Source: Periplaneta americana
Taxonomy: Eukaryota; Arthropoda; Insecta; Blattodea; Blattidae
Direction of reading: 5' to 3'
NCBI RefSeq assembly: GCF_040183065.1
Contig: NC_091126.1
Location: forward strand, 147,462,204 to 147,526,203
DNA length: 64,000 bases
Numbering within the stretch: the first letter of the stretch is position 1; every line of letters begins with the position of its first letter. A program made the translations under genes and the position numbers. Under the pieces are notes generated by a model that worked only from the letters and a program-made list of their open reading frames with translations, was not told where the DNA came from and did not search any database. Shown piece after piece: positions 23,453 to 34,174 of this stretch.

Positions 23453-23712
23453 TGCCAAAGATATTAGAATTAAACAGGAGAGCCAAATCCTAGCAATTCC
23501 TGCCCATAGAACATCCCAATATTCATCCTCTTTTACTGTCTCAGTCCCCCGTGAATGGAATTTTCTATCTCAGAAGATTAGGGGCTGCCAGACAATAACC
23601 ACTTTCAAGAAAAGGCTAAACGATTTCTTATGGGCGCAGTCAAATTGAAGTTATAATTGTGTTCGAGTTTAATAATTTAATTTAATTTAGGTATGACTAT
23701 CATTACTATTAC

Positions 23713-23754
<42 letters not shown>

Positions 23755-23964
23755 ATAATTATTTTATTGGTGTTGTGAAGATGAAAAGAATTGTCATTGT
23801 ATTATATTAATTATGTATTAGATTGTCTTGTATTGTAGTATTGTATTGCTTTGAATTGTATTGTATTAATTATGTTATATTCATAGCATTGTAGTAATTT
23901 TCTATCATACTGGTTGAGTGGAAGAGAAGGCCAAATGGCATTAACTCTGCCAGCTAAAATAAAC

Positions 23965-23995
<31 letters not shown>

Positions 23996-24000
23996 TTATA
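23453..24000 (+). pseudogene. LINE 3' end with (ATT)n tail
   Basis: Reads RTSQYSSSFTVSVPREWNFL then SQKIRGCQTITTFKKRLNDF, the extreme C-terminus of a CR1/L2/Jockey-type ORF2. The 3' part contains GAGAAGGCCAAATGGCATTA ACTCTGCCAG and ends in ATT repeats at 23968-23995, with an internal ATT run at 23715-23752. A related 3' end is at 34040-34172. Confidence 0.75.
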
Positions 24001-24012
24001 TATATATATATA

Positions 24013-25205
24013 CCATGTGTCTCAAAAGTCGCGTGCCAAAAGGGTTAATTAGTTGCTTTTATTTTCAAGGTGAAATAGTAAAATAGAAGAATAATGCTGA
24101 CATCGGAACAACATGTAGAGTTGATACTTCTTCGTGGAAATCACCATAGAAAATCTCGAGAAGCTGCAGACAAATTTCATCGTCGGTACCCTGATATTCC
24201 CAAGCCCTCCCATCAAACTGTGGACAGATTATTGAATACATTTAAAGCATACACGGTAATCTACGCCAAACATAGTGGTCAACCAAAAACAACCACCAAT
24301 GAAGAAGATGTGATTACCAAACTTACACTAAGCCCTAACAGATCACTCCACTACGTGGCCAGGGAAAGCAGAATCAGTAAAGATTCTGTACACCGAATAT
24401 TGAAGTCGACACATTTACATCCCTACAAATTGCAGCACAGACACACAATGATCGATACTGATCCAATAAGGAGACTTAAGCACTGTAACTGGACCAGTCA
24501 AGAAACACAGAGGAATCCAGATTTTCTTCGACATGTCATGTTCAGCGATGAATGTTTGTTCTTCTTAGATGGCCATGCCAATACACAGAATGCCAGATAC
24601 TTGTTCCCAGTGAACCCACACTGCATGCGTCCTTCCAATGATCCAGGTGCTCCACGGGTTATTGTATAGTGGCATCCTATCCGACACCACTGTGGGCCTG
24701 TACTTCTTTGATGATCATGTAAACCAACACATCTTTGGTGAATTGCTTGATACTGTTGTAATGAACTTTTTGGATGACCTACCACTTAATATCCCCAAAG
24801 AAAATGGTTTCAGCTTGATAGAGTAACATCACATTATGCACCGACGATTCGCCAAAAATTAAGAAACATGTTTCGGGACCATTGGATTGGAAGAGGTGGC
24901 CCTATCAGTTGGCCTCCACGTTCGCCAGACCTTACACCACTTGATTTTTTCTCTGGGGCTATGTGAAACAGCACGTGTTTCAAACATAGTCCGCAAATCT
25001 GATTAACTTAAAGGAAAGAATCACCAATAACCTACACAGCATTCCACCAGCTACACTTTTACACATGACAGATGGAAATTTGAATCGTGTAAGACATTGT
25101 CTTCGAGTGCACGGTGCACATTTTGAACATGAACGATAACCGTGTGAACGTAAAGCCAATATTCATAAACTTATATACTGACTTGGCACGCGACTTTTGA
25201 GACAC

Positions 25206-25209
<4 letters not shown>
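24013..25209 (+). mobile_element. mariner-type transposon, DD41D spacing
   Basis: The ends are inverted repeats sharing TGTGTCTCAAAAGTCGCGTG. The element is about 1.2 kb and sits between an (AT)n tract on the left and (GT)n/(AT)n tracts on the right, so the TA duplication cannot be told from the microsatellite. Between the second and third catalytic aspartates (LDRVTSHY and SPDLTPLDFF) I count 41 residues, the spacing of the DD41D mariner group. Confidence 0.85.
24094..24669 (+). pseudogene. DD41D mariner transposase, frameshifted
   Basis: The first 191 codons are open. There is an N-terminal helix-turn-helix region (MLTSEQHVELILLRGNHHRK; often annotated DUF4817), a second HTH around NRSLHYVARESRISKDSVHR, and the first catalytic D in HVMFSDECLFFLDGHAN. 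The frame stops at 24669. The rest continues in other frames: SGILSDTTVGLYFFDDHVNQ from about 24665, LDRVTSHYAPTIRQKLRNMF near 24810, and PPRSPDLTPLDFF near 24920. A frameshift near 24668 and another near 24800 make it inactive. Confidence 0.85.

Positions 25210-25287
<78 letters not shown>
25208..25287. repeat. (GT)n-(AT)n compound microsatellite
   Basis: About 40 bases of GT followed by about 38 bases of AT, directly abutting the 3' end of the DD41D element. Confidence 0.97.
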
Positions 25288-25288
<1 letters not shown>

Positions 25289-25439
25289 GACAGACAGTAG
25301 TTATAAGATGTGCCATTGTCCCCAAAATCAATACTAAAATTATGGGGAACATGGACTGAAGCTGTTAACTTTTACAGTGAACATCTAGATCCTATAATAA
25401 TCTGTGGTAGATTTCGTTGACTCCAAGTGTGCTACATCT

Positions 25440-27123
25440 ATTTGTGAATCTCATAGTGCCTCCAGTGTCTAGGTTTTGGTGTACCTACGGTTTGGAGGGA
25501 AGGAAAAGATCATACCACTGACTGCTATTTCTGCATGACAAATTTACAGGGTAAGTTAGTGACAAAAATATGATTTAAACTGCGATTCTCATTTCCTTTA
25601 TTTTTTAAAATCTCTTTTGAACCTTTAAAATATTAATATTAAATATTCACTTTCATCTTTTAGGCATAAGTCTAAAAAACAGACAGCATGTGAAATATCC
25701 AGAAATACTATCTGCTATCAAGCCAGTGCCTCACAGACCAGGTATTCCAGTTCCAATACCACCTAACAACAGCAGTGACAAATCTAACTCAGAGGAAGAA
25801 ATATGTGAGAGCAACAAAGGTGAAACATTTCAGACCTCTTCAGAGACAAAACCCTTGACCCAAGCTGGGTTGAATGACTTGACTAGAGATTTGTGCTTAT
25901 CTAAGGAATCTGCTCAGCTGCTAGGGTCACGTCCTTGTGAAAATAGATAGTTAGCTCCTGGAACGACATTCTATTGGTATCGCAGTCATGAAGTAGAGTT
26001 CCAACAATATTTCAGAAAGGATGACGAAGATTCTCTGGGTTATTGTCACGACATCAGTGATCTTATTGAAGCTTTGGGTGTAACATATGACCCTACACAG
26101 TGGCGACTTCATAGATTCTTCAAGCAGAAGCTTGAAAGCTGTACTGCTCTACAATGGAAACATGATTTCTTCTGTTGCAGTAGGCCATTCGGTTCAGATG
26201 ACTGAAAGTTATAGTATCATGGAACATCTGCTAACTGCTGTGGACTGTAAACATCACAATTGGAAGATATGCGGAGACCTAAAGGTATGTTAGTTCAGCA
26301 TCATTATAATACTGTACTTCTTTATTACTTTGATTTTATGTGATACTATATACAAATACATATTAACACTGTTGACAATTACAGGTTCTGTCCATAGTAC
26401 TGAGTCTACAAGGCAGGTACACCAAATACCCCTGCTTTCAGTGTCTATGGGACAGCTGAGCAGACAAGAAGCACTATATCCAACGCATCTGGAAAGCAAG
26501 AGCTAGTCTCAAACCAGGTTCACACAACGTTCTTTCAGAAGCTCTCGTTGATTCACTAAAAATTATACTTCCGCCACTGCACATCAAACTTGGCCTAATG
26601 AAAAATTTTGTAAGGCACTCAACAAAGAAAGTAGAGCTCTTGCTTTCCTAAATCAGAAGTTTCCACGCATCAGTGAAGCCAAATTAAGAGCAGGTATTTT
26701 TGATGGCCCTCAAATCAGGGAGCTTATGAGTGATGTTAAATTCGATGATACTATGGAGGATAAAGAGAAGAATGCCTGGCTGGCATTGAAGTCTATTATT
26801 AAAAACTTTCTAGGCAACCACAGAAGCCCAGAGTACGAAAAGCTGTTGAGGAACTCCTGCAGAGCTACCAGGCTCTTGGTGCACTTATGTCCATAAAGAT
26901 GCACTTCCTAAGCTCGCATTTAGATTACCTTCCTGAAAACTGTGGGGATTACAAGGAGGAGCAAGGTGAGCACTTTCATAGAGACATTCGAGTGATGGAA
27001 GAAAGGTACCAAGGTCGTTGGAATGTGAACATGCTTGCAGACTATTGCTGGTGCCTCAAGAGGGATGTTCCAGAAGCAAAACATACACGAAAGTCCTTGA
27101 AAAGGTCCTTCCTTCCACAATAA
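25440..27123 (+). pseudogene. Decayed intron-containing gene of a multicopy arthropod family
   Basis: Broken frames read, in order: DCYFCMTNLQ; YPEILSAIKPVPHRPGIPVP; RSLKAVLLYNGNMISSVAVG; VLSLQGRYTKYPCFQCLWDS; and SIKMHFLSSHLDYLPENCGD then VMEERYQGRWNVNMLADYCW. I remember near-identical multicopy proteins from arthropod genomes, of unknown function and probably transposon-borne. Two GT-AG introns seem preserved: about 25551-25663 (ACAG/GGTAAG ... TTTTAG) and 26285-26384 (AAAG/GTATGT ... TTACAG). At least three frameshifts or stops (near 25948, 26090 and 26640) break it. The preserved introns mean it spread as DNA and not as a processed copy. Confidence 0.72.
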
Positions 27124-27289
27124 TTGAGTTGATGCTTCATTAAACATACAGTTTACTATTCATGCAAATGTAAGCCTGATTTTAAAACATAATTACCATA
27201 GTTTCATAACTGTAAGTTGAAATTTATTCCTGAAATACCATCTTTTTAAAAAAATGTGATAGCAAGAAAACCTGACCTGATTCAGCAAA

Positions 27290-27950
27290 ATGAGTTATAT
27301 TTTTGGATTCAACATGCACTAAATACAAAAGAACAGCTGGAAAAATGTTGACCTCAAAAATGACGCAGACCAATGTAATAAATGCAGTTAGAGATCGCTT
27401 TGGCAAGGCCCCACCTCATAAAGCAACCCTGCTTGATTAGAAGAAATGTGCGTTTGCCTCAGGCAGCATCAAAGACAGGCTGCATAGTGGACATACGAAG
27501 TGGACCTATGCCGCAGTCGCTCAGTCAATCGATTTGATAAAGAGCAGCTGAACTTCATGTACAGTATTCAACAATGCATGACCACATTAAAAAAGATTTG
27601 CTTATGATAGCATTTAGACAGGCTTTCGTGAATGAATTATCTGACGACATGGAGCAGTGAGTTGCAATCTGCAGTGCTTTGCTGGCACAATTTCCAAATG
27701 CTTTGTCTCGCACGAGAGTGTTAGTTTCCAATGAATGTGTGCTATATTGCAGTTCACATAGGAGGAATGTGGTTTTCTGGCCAAAGAAAAATCCTCATTA
27801 GGTGCAAGAGTTGGAAAAGAACCACCTCATGTCATGATACAGGCCAGGATGACATCACAAGACCTGTTCGGACCTTTTTTTTTAAGAGTATGTGAATGGA
27901 CATTCTTATTTGCCCATGTTGCAAATGTAGTTAATACCTCAGCTGCAAGA
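27290..27950 (+). pseudogene. mariner-like (DUF4817 group) transposase remnant
   Basis: Scattered frames read NVINAVRDRFGKAPPHKATL, GSIKDRLHSGHTKWTYAAVA, then RVLVSNECVLYCSSHRRNVV and VMIQARMTSQDLFGPFFL. This order (HTH, R-rich linker, SDE-type first catalytic D, GMTS...GPFF) fits the mariner-like transposases of arthropods. The first catalytic aspartate is asparagine (SNEC). Many stops; a T run interrupts at 28004-28020. Confidence 0.65.
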
Positions 27951-28060
27951 GAAAGGAATCATGGATCATGTGTGGTTACAGCAGTAATTGAACTCCATAT
28001 TGTTTTTTTTTTTTTTTTTTGCAATTCATTTTGAAGAAATTTTATCAGACAAGTCTTTGA

Positions 28061-29165
28061 TATACAATGAATTATTTGATATTTTCCGTCAATGACTTAA
28101 CATCTTGCATATAGGTGTGAACCTTTATATTACATATTTTATTTATTCTAGGTATTAACGTTTTCGTCATACCAAATGACATCATCAGATACATGATTGA
28201 TTATTATATTGTATTTCAATCATGTATCTGATGATGTCATTTGGTAACGTTAATAGAGTAAACGCAAGAAGAGCTTGCCACGGAAAGCTGCGCGAACTTT
28301 CGGAAATGTTCGGGTTCACTCGACCTCGCTTCGATTCGCTTGGCAAACTGTCGTCAGTTCTCAGTCGTCTGCTGGCTTGATGTTTCGAGTGAGATTTATC
28401 ACAGCGTATGTAACGTAACCTAAACCTTGTTGCGGAGTAACTAATAACATAACATTGTTGAAAATACAGAAGCACGAATTCTTTTACATATAAAATTACA
28501 GAATGAAATTACAAAGATGTTATAAGAAATATGTGATCGTGTAATAATTGATATTTGACATTGTAATACAATACTAATAACTATGTGATTTTATTAAAAT
28601 GTTACAATAACTAGCGTGGTACTATGGTCGATTTATTTTAATCTGTATATACTCCTTACGTTATGAGCAGAGCCTATTTCGTTTTTCATACATTTATAAA
28701 CGTTATAAATAATTTCCTAGTTTGACTGTGTAACGTTTCATAACACTTCCTAATTTAGAGCCAACGGGGGACATTGTTAAGTACATAGAATGTTATACAG
28801 AACTCTGTTATTTTACAAACACACTTTGAACTCTATAAAAATCCTGATATGAGGGATAAAACGCTGAATATGTAACGCACATGCTGGCTTCTACCTGCTT
28901 TGCACAATACATTTCACGATACGAACAGTTCAAGACCGCGCTTTCGAATGCGCCCTGTAATCAGCATTAGGTGATTCATAGCAGCCCTGTAACGAGCATG
29001 ACGGCACGAGGACCAAATATCGTTCTCTGCGCATCAGTCAAATGGGCAAGCTTTCTTTGCGCTTCCTCTACCTAGAATAAATATGTAATATAAAGGTTCA
29101 CACCTATATACAAGATGTTAAGTCATTGATGGAAAATATCAAATCATTCATTCCATATTGTATAC
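28061..29165. mobile_element. 1.1-kb element with about 90-bp inverted ends
   Basis: The left end (28061-28152) contains TTTGATATTTTCCGTCAATG, GACTTAACATCTTGCATATA and GGTGTGAACCTTTATATTAC. The right end (29071-29165) is its reverse complement with a few changes. Just inside the left end is a small palindrome holding a hammerhead-like core. No transposase is recognised. Confidence 0.83.
28150..28200 (-). ncRNA. Hammerhead-like core, best-formed copy
   Basis: The minus strand reads ATGTATCTGATGATGTCA, a TTTGGTA loop, TGACGAAAACGTTAATACC. Stem I is GUAU/AUAC, then CUGAUGA, stem II GUCA/UGAC, GAAA, a minimal self-complementary stem III AACGUU with the A15.1-U16.1 pair, then A as the cleavage-site base. 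One extra U lies between CUGAUGA and stem II. The inverted neighbour at 28218-28256 repeats the sequence but lacks the TATGACGAAA part, so it is broken. Confidence 0.55.
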
Positions 29166-29689
29166 TCAATGGCACCTCAAAGAATACACATTCTGGATGA
29201 AGGAGAATTATTTTATGAAACTGTGAACAGGGACAATACTGTAACAAATGAACAAGAAATAAAAACAGATAAAAAAGTAATAAACATCCAAGGAGTAATT
29301 ATATAAGACACTATGTGGCATATATTTTTAGAAGGCACACGAGTTCAGCCAAGACTCATCCAACATTACTGCACTGTTGCCAAACTGCTACTGGGAAACA
29401 GAGAATAACAAAAAGAATTCGCTACATGTCGAATATACAATTAATGCATTATCCATGTTGACTGTCATATGCCAGTAACCTTGTACAAGCTCTGCCTGTT
29501 TCCTTCTGATGTGCCTTCTAAAATTGTATGAACTGAAACAGAAATGAAAAATAACTTTATTTTCTTATAGAAATAATTGACATATTTAATTTATATATTA
29601 TTATTTACTGGCAGTTCAATAAAAATATGATTTTGAAACTGCTTGGTACAGAAACGTACTATTTCAAAAGCTCCACAAGAAATTCTAAA

Positions 29690-29930
29690 TTGAAAAAGAA
29701 ATAAATAGAAATGAGGTAATAAGAAGAGAAATGAATGTTCAAAATTTAATTTTAGATTTTGTGAAATATAAGCAGTTAGAATGGTATGGGCATGTTCGAT
29801 AAATGTCAGATCAGTAGCTAAAAAGAAACATTCTAGACTAGACACCACCTGGAGGAGGAAAGAGAGGTCTTCCCAGAAGTACTTGAATGGATGATATTAC
29901 AAGATGGATGATGCTAATTTACTATTGGGC
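29690..29930 (+). pseudogene. LINE ORF2 C-terminal scrap
   Basis: Reads LEWYGHVR, then TPPGGGKRGLPRST and MDDITRW with stops between, matching the LKWYGHVxRM...PxGRRxRGRPRxxWxD tail of arthropod LINE ORF2. Confidence 0.65.
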
Positions 29931-30193
29931 ATTTGAGGAGCATCGTTTCAAAATGTATTAAGTCCCCCAGTGGACGAAATTAAATTGGTTACTTTCTATT
30001 TATTTATCTTTCATGCTGTGAAGTCTGATGGTTCCAAGTCGTCATATTCGTAAACTGTGAAACCAGTACTTAAAAATGGTTTTGTGTAGTGATTTGAAAA
30101 CTTCTCCGGTTTACGAGTAATCCAGTTTTTTGTCGCTTGTGTAAAAAAATTGTAAGTGGCACATAACACGTTTTGAAACGATGCTCCTCATTT
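29931..30193. mobile_element. MITE with about 28-bp inverted ends
   Basis: TGAGGAGCATCGTTTCAAAA at the left is mirrored by TTTTGAAACGATGCTCCTCA at the right; about 260 bases, non-coding. End similarity links it to the MITE at 10791-11027. Confidence 0.8.
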
Positions 30194-30262
30194 AAGGAAA
30201 TGTTCTCATGAAAATTCCAGTTCAAATATTCTCTATGAGTTCACTGCCTTGGATGGTCAGCA

Positions 30263-30425
30263 TGTCTGACAGTGAAACTAGTGGGCCCAGGATCAATGTT
30301 GGGACAAGTACCTAGATGAGGTTTTTCCTGGGATTTTGCCCCAAAATGCTGGGTTACTTTCAGGACCTGGGTTCATTTTGCTGTCATTATCAACTTAATC
30401 CATCCTGCCTACTTTCATACTTATT
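30263..30425 (+). repeat. tRNA-derived SINE, family A, truncated copy
   Basis: Contains GTCTGACAGTGAAACTAGTG, GGGCCCAGGATCAATG and AAAATGCTGGGTTACTTTCA, parallel to the minus-strand reading of 815-1160. Confidence 0.65.
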
Positions 30426-30545
30426 CACGACTAACAGGATCTGACTTAATGTGTGTTCTAACTTCAGAACAGGATTCTTCAACATAATTGCCAAAAAGTA
30501 GGCAGAGATGCAAATGGCTACACATCAATATGTGCAGCGTTATTT

Positions 30546-30548
<3 letters not shown>

Positions 30549-30607
<59 letters not shown>
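30549..30607. repeat. (AT)n microsatellite, about 58 bp
   Basis: Pure AT dinucleotide run, abutting the left end of the next element. Confidence 0.97.
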
Positions 30608-30608
<1 letters not shown>

Positions 30609-31250
30609 CATTCACCTACGGGTGAGGCCAGGAAAGCGGCATGTACTGCTACGCCTCTTTGTGCGTGCAGTTGTTGAGACACGCTTGACAATCAAGGTCG
30701 TCAAGTTATCAGTTGTGAGCCAGATGTTGCAGTATTTAACACATACAGTGCAGTTCCTTGACACAGTTGCTTAAATATTCAGCGTGTGTGTAAAATTTGT
30801 TAACAATGCAAAACACAAAATTCACGCTTGAACAGAGAGTTTTTATGTATGATGCATATGTGAAAACAGAGTTATGCAGAGAGATGCGTAGGCAATTTGA
30901 AGTGAAATATCCGGGTGCGGGTAGAGATACTGTTAGACGTCTTGTTAACAAATGAAGGACAACAGCGTCGATAAATGCTACAAGTCCTAAGCGAAAACAA
31001 AGAGTATTGACGGAAGAAAAAAATTGATGAAATCAGTGCATCATTTACACGCTCTCCTAATAAATCTCTAAGACTGTTTCACAGGAAGTTATTGTTTCAA
31101 AAACATCAGTCTTTACTGCTGCTAAACTTTTAAAATTAAAACCCTACAGAGTATAGTATAGAAAGCGGAAGCTTACGGATAGAAGATTCCCGCAAGCAAC
31201 ACCACAGGCAGGCCGCTTTCCTGGCCCCACCCTTAGGCGAACGCTCTGTA
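30608..31250 (+). mobile_element. Tc1/mariner-like deletion derivative
   Basis: The ends are inverted repeats, left GCATTCACCTACGGGTGAGG then CCAGGAAAGCGG, mirrored at 31208-31246 as CCGCTTTCCTGGCCCCACCC then TTAGGCGAACGC. Inside, from 30806, a frame reads FTLEQRVFMYDAYVKTELCR, MRRQFEVKYPGAGRDTVRRL and then SPNKSLR after a stop. This is the N-terminal helix-turn-helix part of a DUF4817-type mariner transposase. The catalytic half is missing, so the 640-base element is non-autonomous. Confidence 0.82.
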
Positions 31251-31914
31251 TATCTCCTATGCTTAATTTAAAACTCAGTGTTAAATGTACAGTTATAGGG
31301 GAACAACTTACAAAACTTTGTTGGTCTGCACATACGTCAATCTTAAAGAATGACACAATATACTTTTCACCTCCTCCTTCCTAATTGTCAGCCAACAGCG
31401 CATACTGATAGCAGTGATGCATCAGATGACTTGTCAATCAGTAGCGACAATAGTTCAGATTAATGGAGGGAAACTTCAGACACTGCCTCCAGCACAGTGG
31501 TAAGATTTAGTAATCTCCTACAACGGAGTTTTGCCAGTTGTAGATCTTTAGCTTCACGCATAATGGATGTATACACAGTTTCCTCCTCTCACAAAGCTCA
31601 ATTCCTTGAATAAGGCCAAGTATTGTATTCTTTCAATCGCAATTTCACCCACTTAAAAGACATATCAATCTATGGCAATTAGAGTGATGAAAGATGGAAG
31701 CATTAAGAACATGCTGCAACAAAAGTCTGTTGCTGTTGCCATTGTTGTTAGCCAATGGTGATTAGTTGATTATTCATTATCTCTTATCTTGCTTCCTAAT
31801 ACAGTGATTCAACGTCTTTAGTCTTCCTATTGTCAGGATTTAGTTCATCACAGAAAAGAAGATGTTGTTTTAAATTTCATTTTTGGTGCATATGATGCAA
31901 TCAGTTGCTAACTA

Positions 31915-32125
31915 CCAGCGTAGCTCACGTGGTAGGTGTGTTTTTCTGTTAACTCCGAGCTGCACACAGACATGGGTTCTATTCCCACTCGGGCTATTAC
32001 CTAGTTTGGTTTTTCCGAGGTCTTCCCCAACTGTAAGACAAATGTCAGGTAACCCATAATGTTGGTCTAATCTCGCCAAAATATCATCTGACATCAAATA
32101 ACACAGTTCTGTCAATTCGAGTGGT
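31915..32125 (+). repeat. tRNA-derived SINE, family D
   Basis: A-box-like GCGTAGCTCACGTGGTAGG and B-box GGGTTCTATTCCC, then TTTTTCCGAGGTCTTCCCCA, AATGTCAGGTAACCC and CTCGCCAAAATATCA. A fuller copy in reverse lies at 48838-49083. Confidence 0.82.
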
Positions 32126-32479
32126 TATGTCGCATCTCAGTTCCCCCACCAATTTCTCCTGGCTCCTCTGTAAAGGTTAGTGGAGGGACTGTAAGGCTCT
32201 TTTCTTGAAAATATTTGCTATACGGAATTGAAAGCCTATGTAATATTATACACGTGTTTAAAATAATTTAAAGAAAAGGGCTTGTTAAGTAACTGTCAAT
32301 GTGATTTCAACCATTTCGACAACCCTGCGACATAACCACTCAGATGGACAGTAGCTGATACAGTGTTGCTAAATAGCCAACTATAAAATAATTGTTGCTG
32401 TTAATTTTAATTTGTTTAGGTACTTGCCAAGACAATCATCTCCAGTAAACAGTCCGAAATGTGCAATGTTGTCTTCAGG

Positions 32480-33365
32480 GTTTTGTTAAAACATCGTTCT
32501 CTTCATACATTTTTCTATATAAAGATGATATCTAGTTTCAGTTCTCTGAAATGAACCCTTATTAATTCATATTTTGCTGAGATTTTTATATTGAAAACAG
32601 GCTTTGTTTTAACCTGAGTACCTCTTTTAGCTAATTCATCAGCTATTTTATTTCCTAAACCCATGTTGGATGGCACCCACTGAAAAATGATTTCTTTATT
32701 TGTTTCAATGATTTTGTAAGTTTTTTTTTTTTTTTTTTTTTTTTTGCAAATTATCTGATATTCTGTTATTTAATATACTCTGTAGTGTTGCCTTGGAATC
32801 TTATAGAATTACTATTTTCTCACTGGTATGTGGTCTGTATAAAATATTAAGCTGGGCAATTATATTTGCGATAAGTTCCCTATTTTACCTAAGGATATCT
32901 TCTTTCAACTGTTTCTGAGTTTATAGTCTTCATTAATTTGCAATTACTTTCTTTTGGAGAGTTTTTCTTTGAGAACTAGATGATCACATCATCAGCAAAG
33001 AATCTTAGTTCTTCATCCAATGTAGAAGTTATATTAAGTGATAAGCTATTAATGTATATATTGAGGAGTACAGAATTTTAATATTGCTCGTTGATAACTT
33101 CCATGAGGAGTGTGCATTGCTCCAATTGTGGCAAATTTGCTTGAAGAGAGACGTCAACAAACCAATTTATCATAATGCCCATGGATGCCAATTGATAACA
33201 TTTTATGGATAAGTTGTCATCTCCAAACCTCATCAACGGCGTTTTTAAAATCCACAAAGAATGTTACTGTTTCTTTCTTCAGCAAAGATTCTTTGATACT
33301 CGTATTTCATATTAAATATAGTAGTACCCAATGGGCTGTTGAGAAATTCTTGCTGAAACCTCATT
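32480..33365 (-). pseudogene. Jockey-like LINE: reverse transcriptase and RNase H, decayed
   Basis: On the minus strand from 33365 the frames read VTFFVDFKNAV (RT motif A; the last D is still DEVW), then FFADDVI near 32990 (motif C), then across a gap IIFQWVPSN MGLGNKIADELAKRGTQ near 32620, the RNase H C-terminal part with its D. Stops and a poly-A interruption (T run at 32719-32745) inactivate it. Confidence 0.75.
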
Positions 33366-33369
33366 ACAT

Positions 33370-33880
33370 ACATACATATATACATAAATGTTCTGCCCAT
33401 GGGCAGGTCTCTCACTGCAAACTCAGCATTCTCCAATCTTTCCTATTTTCTGCCTTCCTTTTAGTCTCCGCATATGATCCACATATCTCAATGTCTATCA
33501 TCTGATATCTTCTTCTGCCCCGAACTCTTCTCACATTCACCAATTTTTCCAGTGCATCCTTCAATAGACAGTTTCTTCTCAGCCAGTGACCCAACCAATT
33601 CCTTTTTCTCTTTCTGATCATTTTCAGCATCATTCTTTCTCCATCCACTCTTTCCAACAAAACTTCACTTCTTACGCTGTCTGTCCACTTCACACCTCCA
33701 TTCTTCTCCATATCCACATTTGAAATGCTTCTATTCATTTCTCTTCATTTTGTTGTAATGTCCATGTTTCTGTCCCATACAATGCCACACTCCACACAAA
33801 GCACTAGTCTCTTCCTTTGCCATTGCTATTTTCCTCTTGATTTCCTGCCTGCAGCTCATGTTACTGGTTATAATACATCC
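33370..33880 (-). pseudogene. LINE ORF2 C-terminus, family L1x, copy 1
   Basis: The minus-strand frame 33738-33412 reads RKRNWLGHWLRRNCLLKDAL, RRVRGRRRYQMIDIE and TKRKAENRKDWRML. It is followed downstream by GAGACCTGCCCATGGGCAGA and a (TATG)n-like tail at about 33360-33385. The plus-strand copy at 54610-55135 has the same ORF end and the same CCTGCCCATGGGCAGAACA 3' motif. L1x is only a local label. Confidence 0.82.
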
Positions 33881-34039
33881 CAATTATACGAAGCTGTTCA
33901 CTAGCTCTATTGCCTCATTTAGAATTCGCAAGATGACTAGTTATTAGGCCATTTTTTAGATAGTTCTCATAGCTTTTTTACACTCATACATTTAACCATC
34001 CTATTCAGATGTGTTTAATTTCCTTGAAAATTTATTTTC

Positions 34040-34099
34040 TTATTTTGTGGTTGAGTGTTAGAGAAGGCCGTATGGCCTTAACTCTGCCAGGTTAAATAA

Positions 34100-34171
<72 letters not shown>

Positions 34172-34172
34172 T
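34040..34172 (+). repeat. LINE 3' end with long (ATT)n tail
   Basis: GAGAAGGCCGTATGGCCTTA then ACTCTGCCAGGTTAAATAAA followed by about 70 bases of ATT. Same 3' end as the element ending at 24000. Confidence 0.82.
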
Positions 34173-34174
34173 AT

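Noticed and set aside
34101-34172. CRISPR-like or other spaced repeat array
   Set aside because: Pure trinucleotide microsatellite; the genome is eukaryotic and no repeat-spacer pattern exists anywhere in the window.
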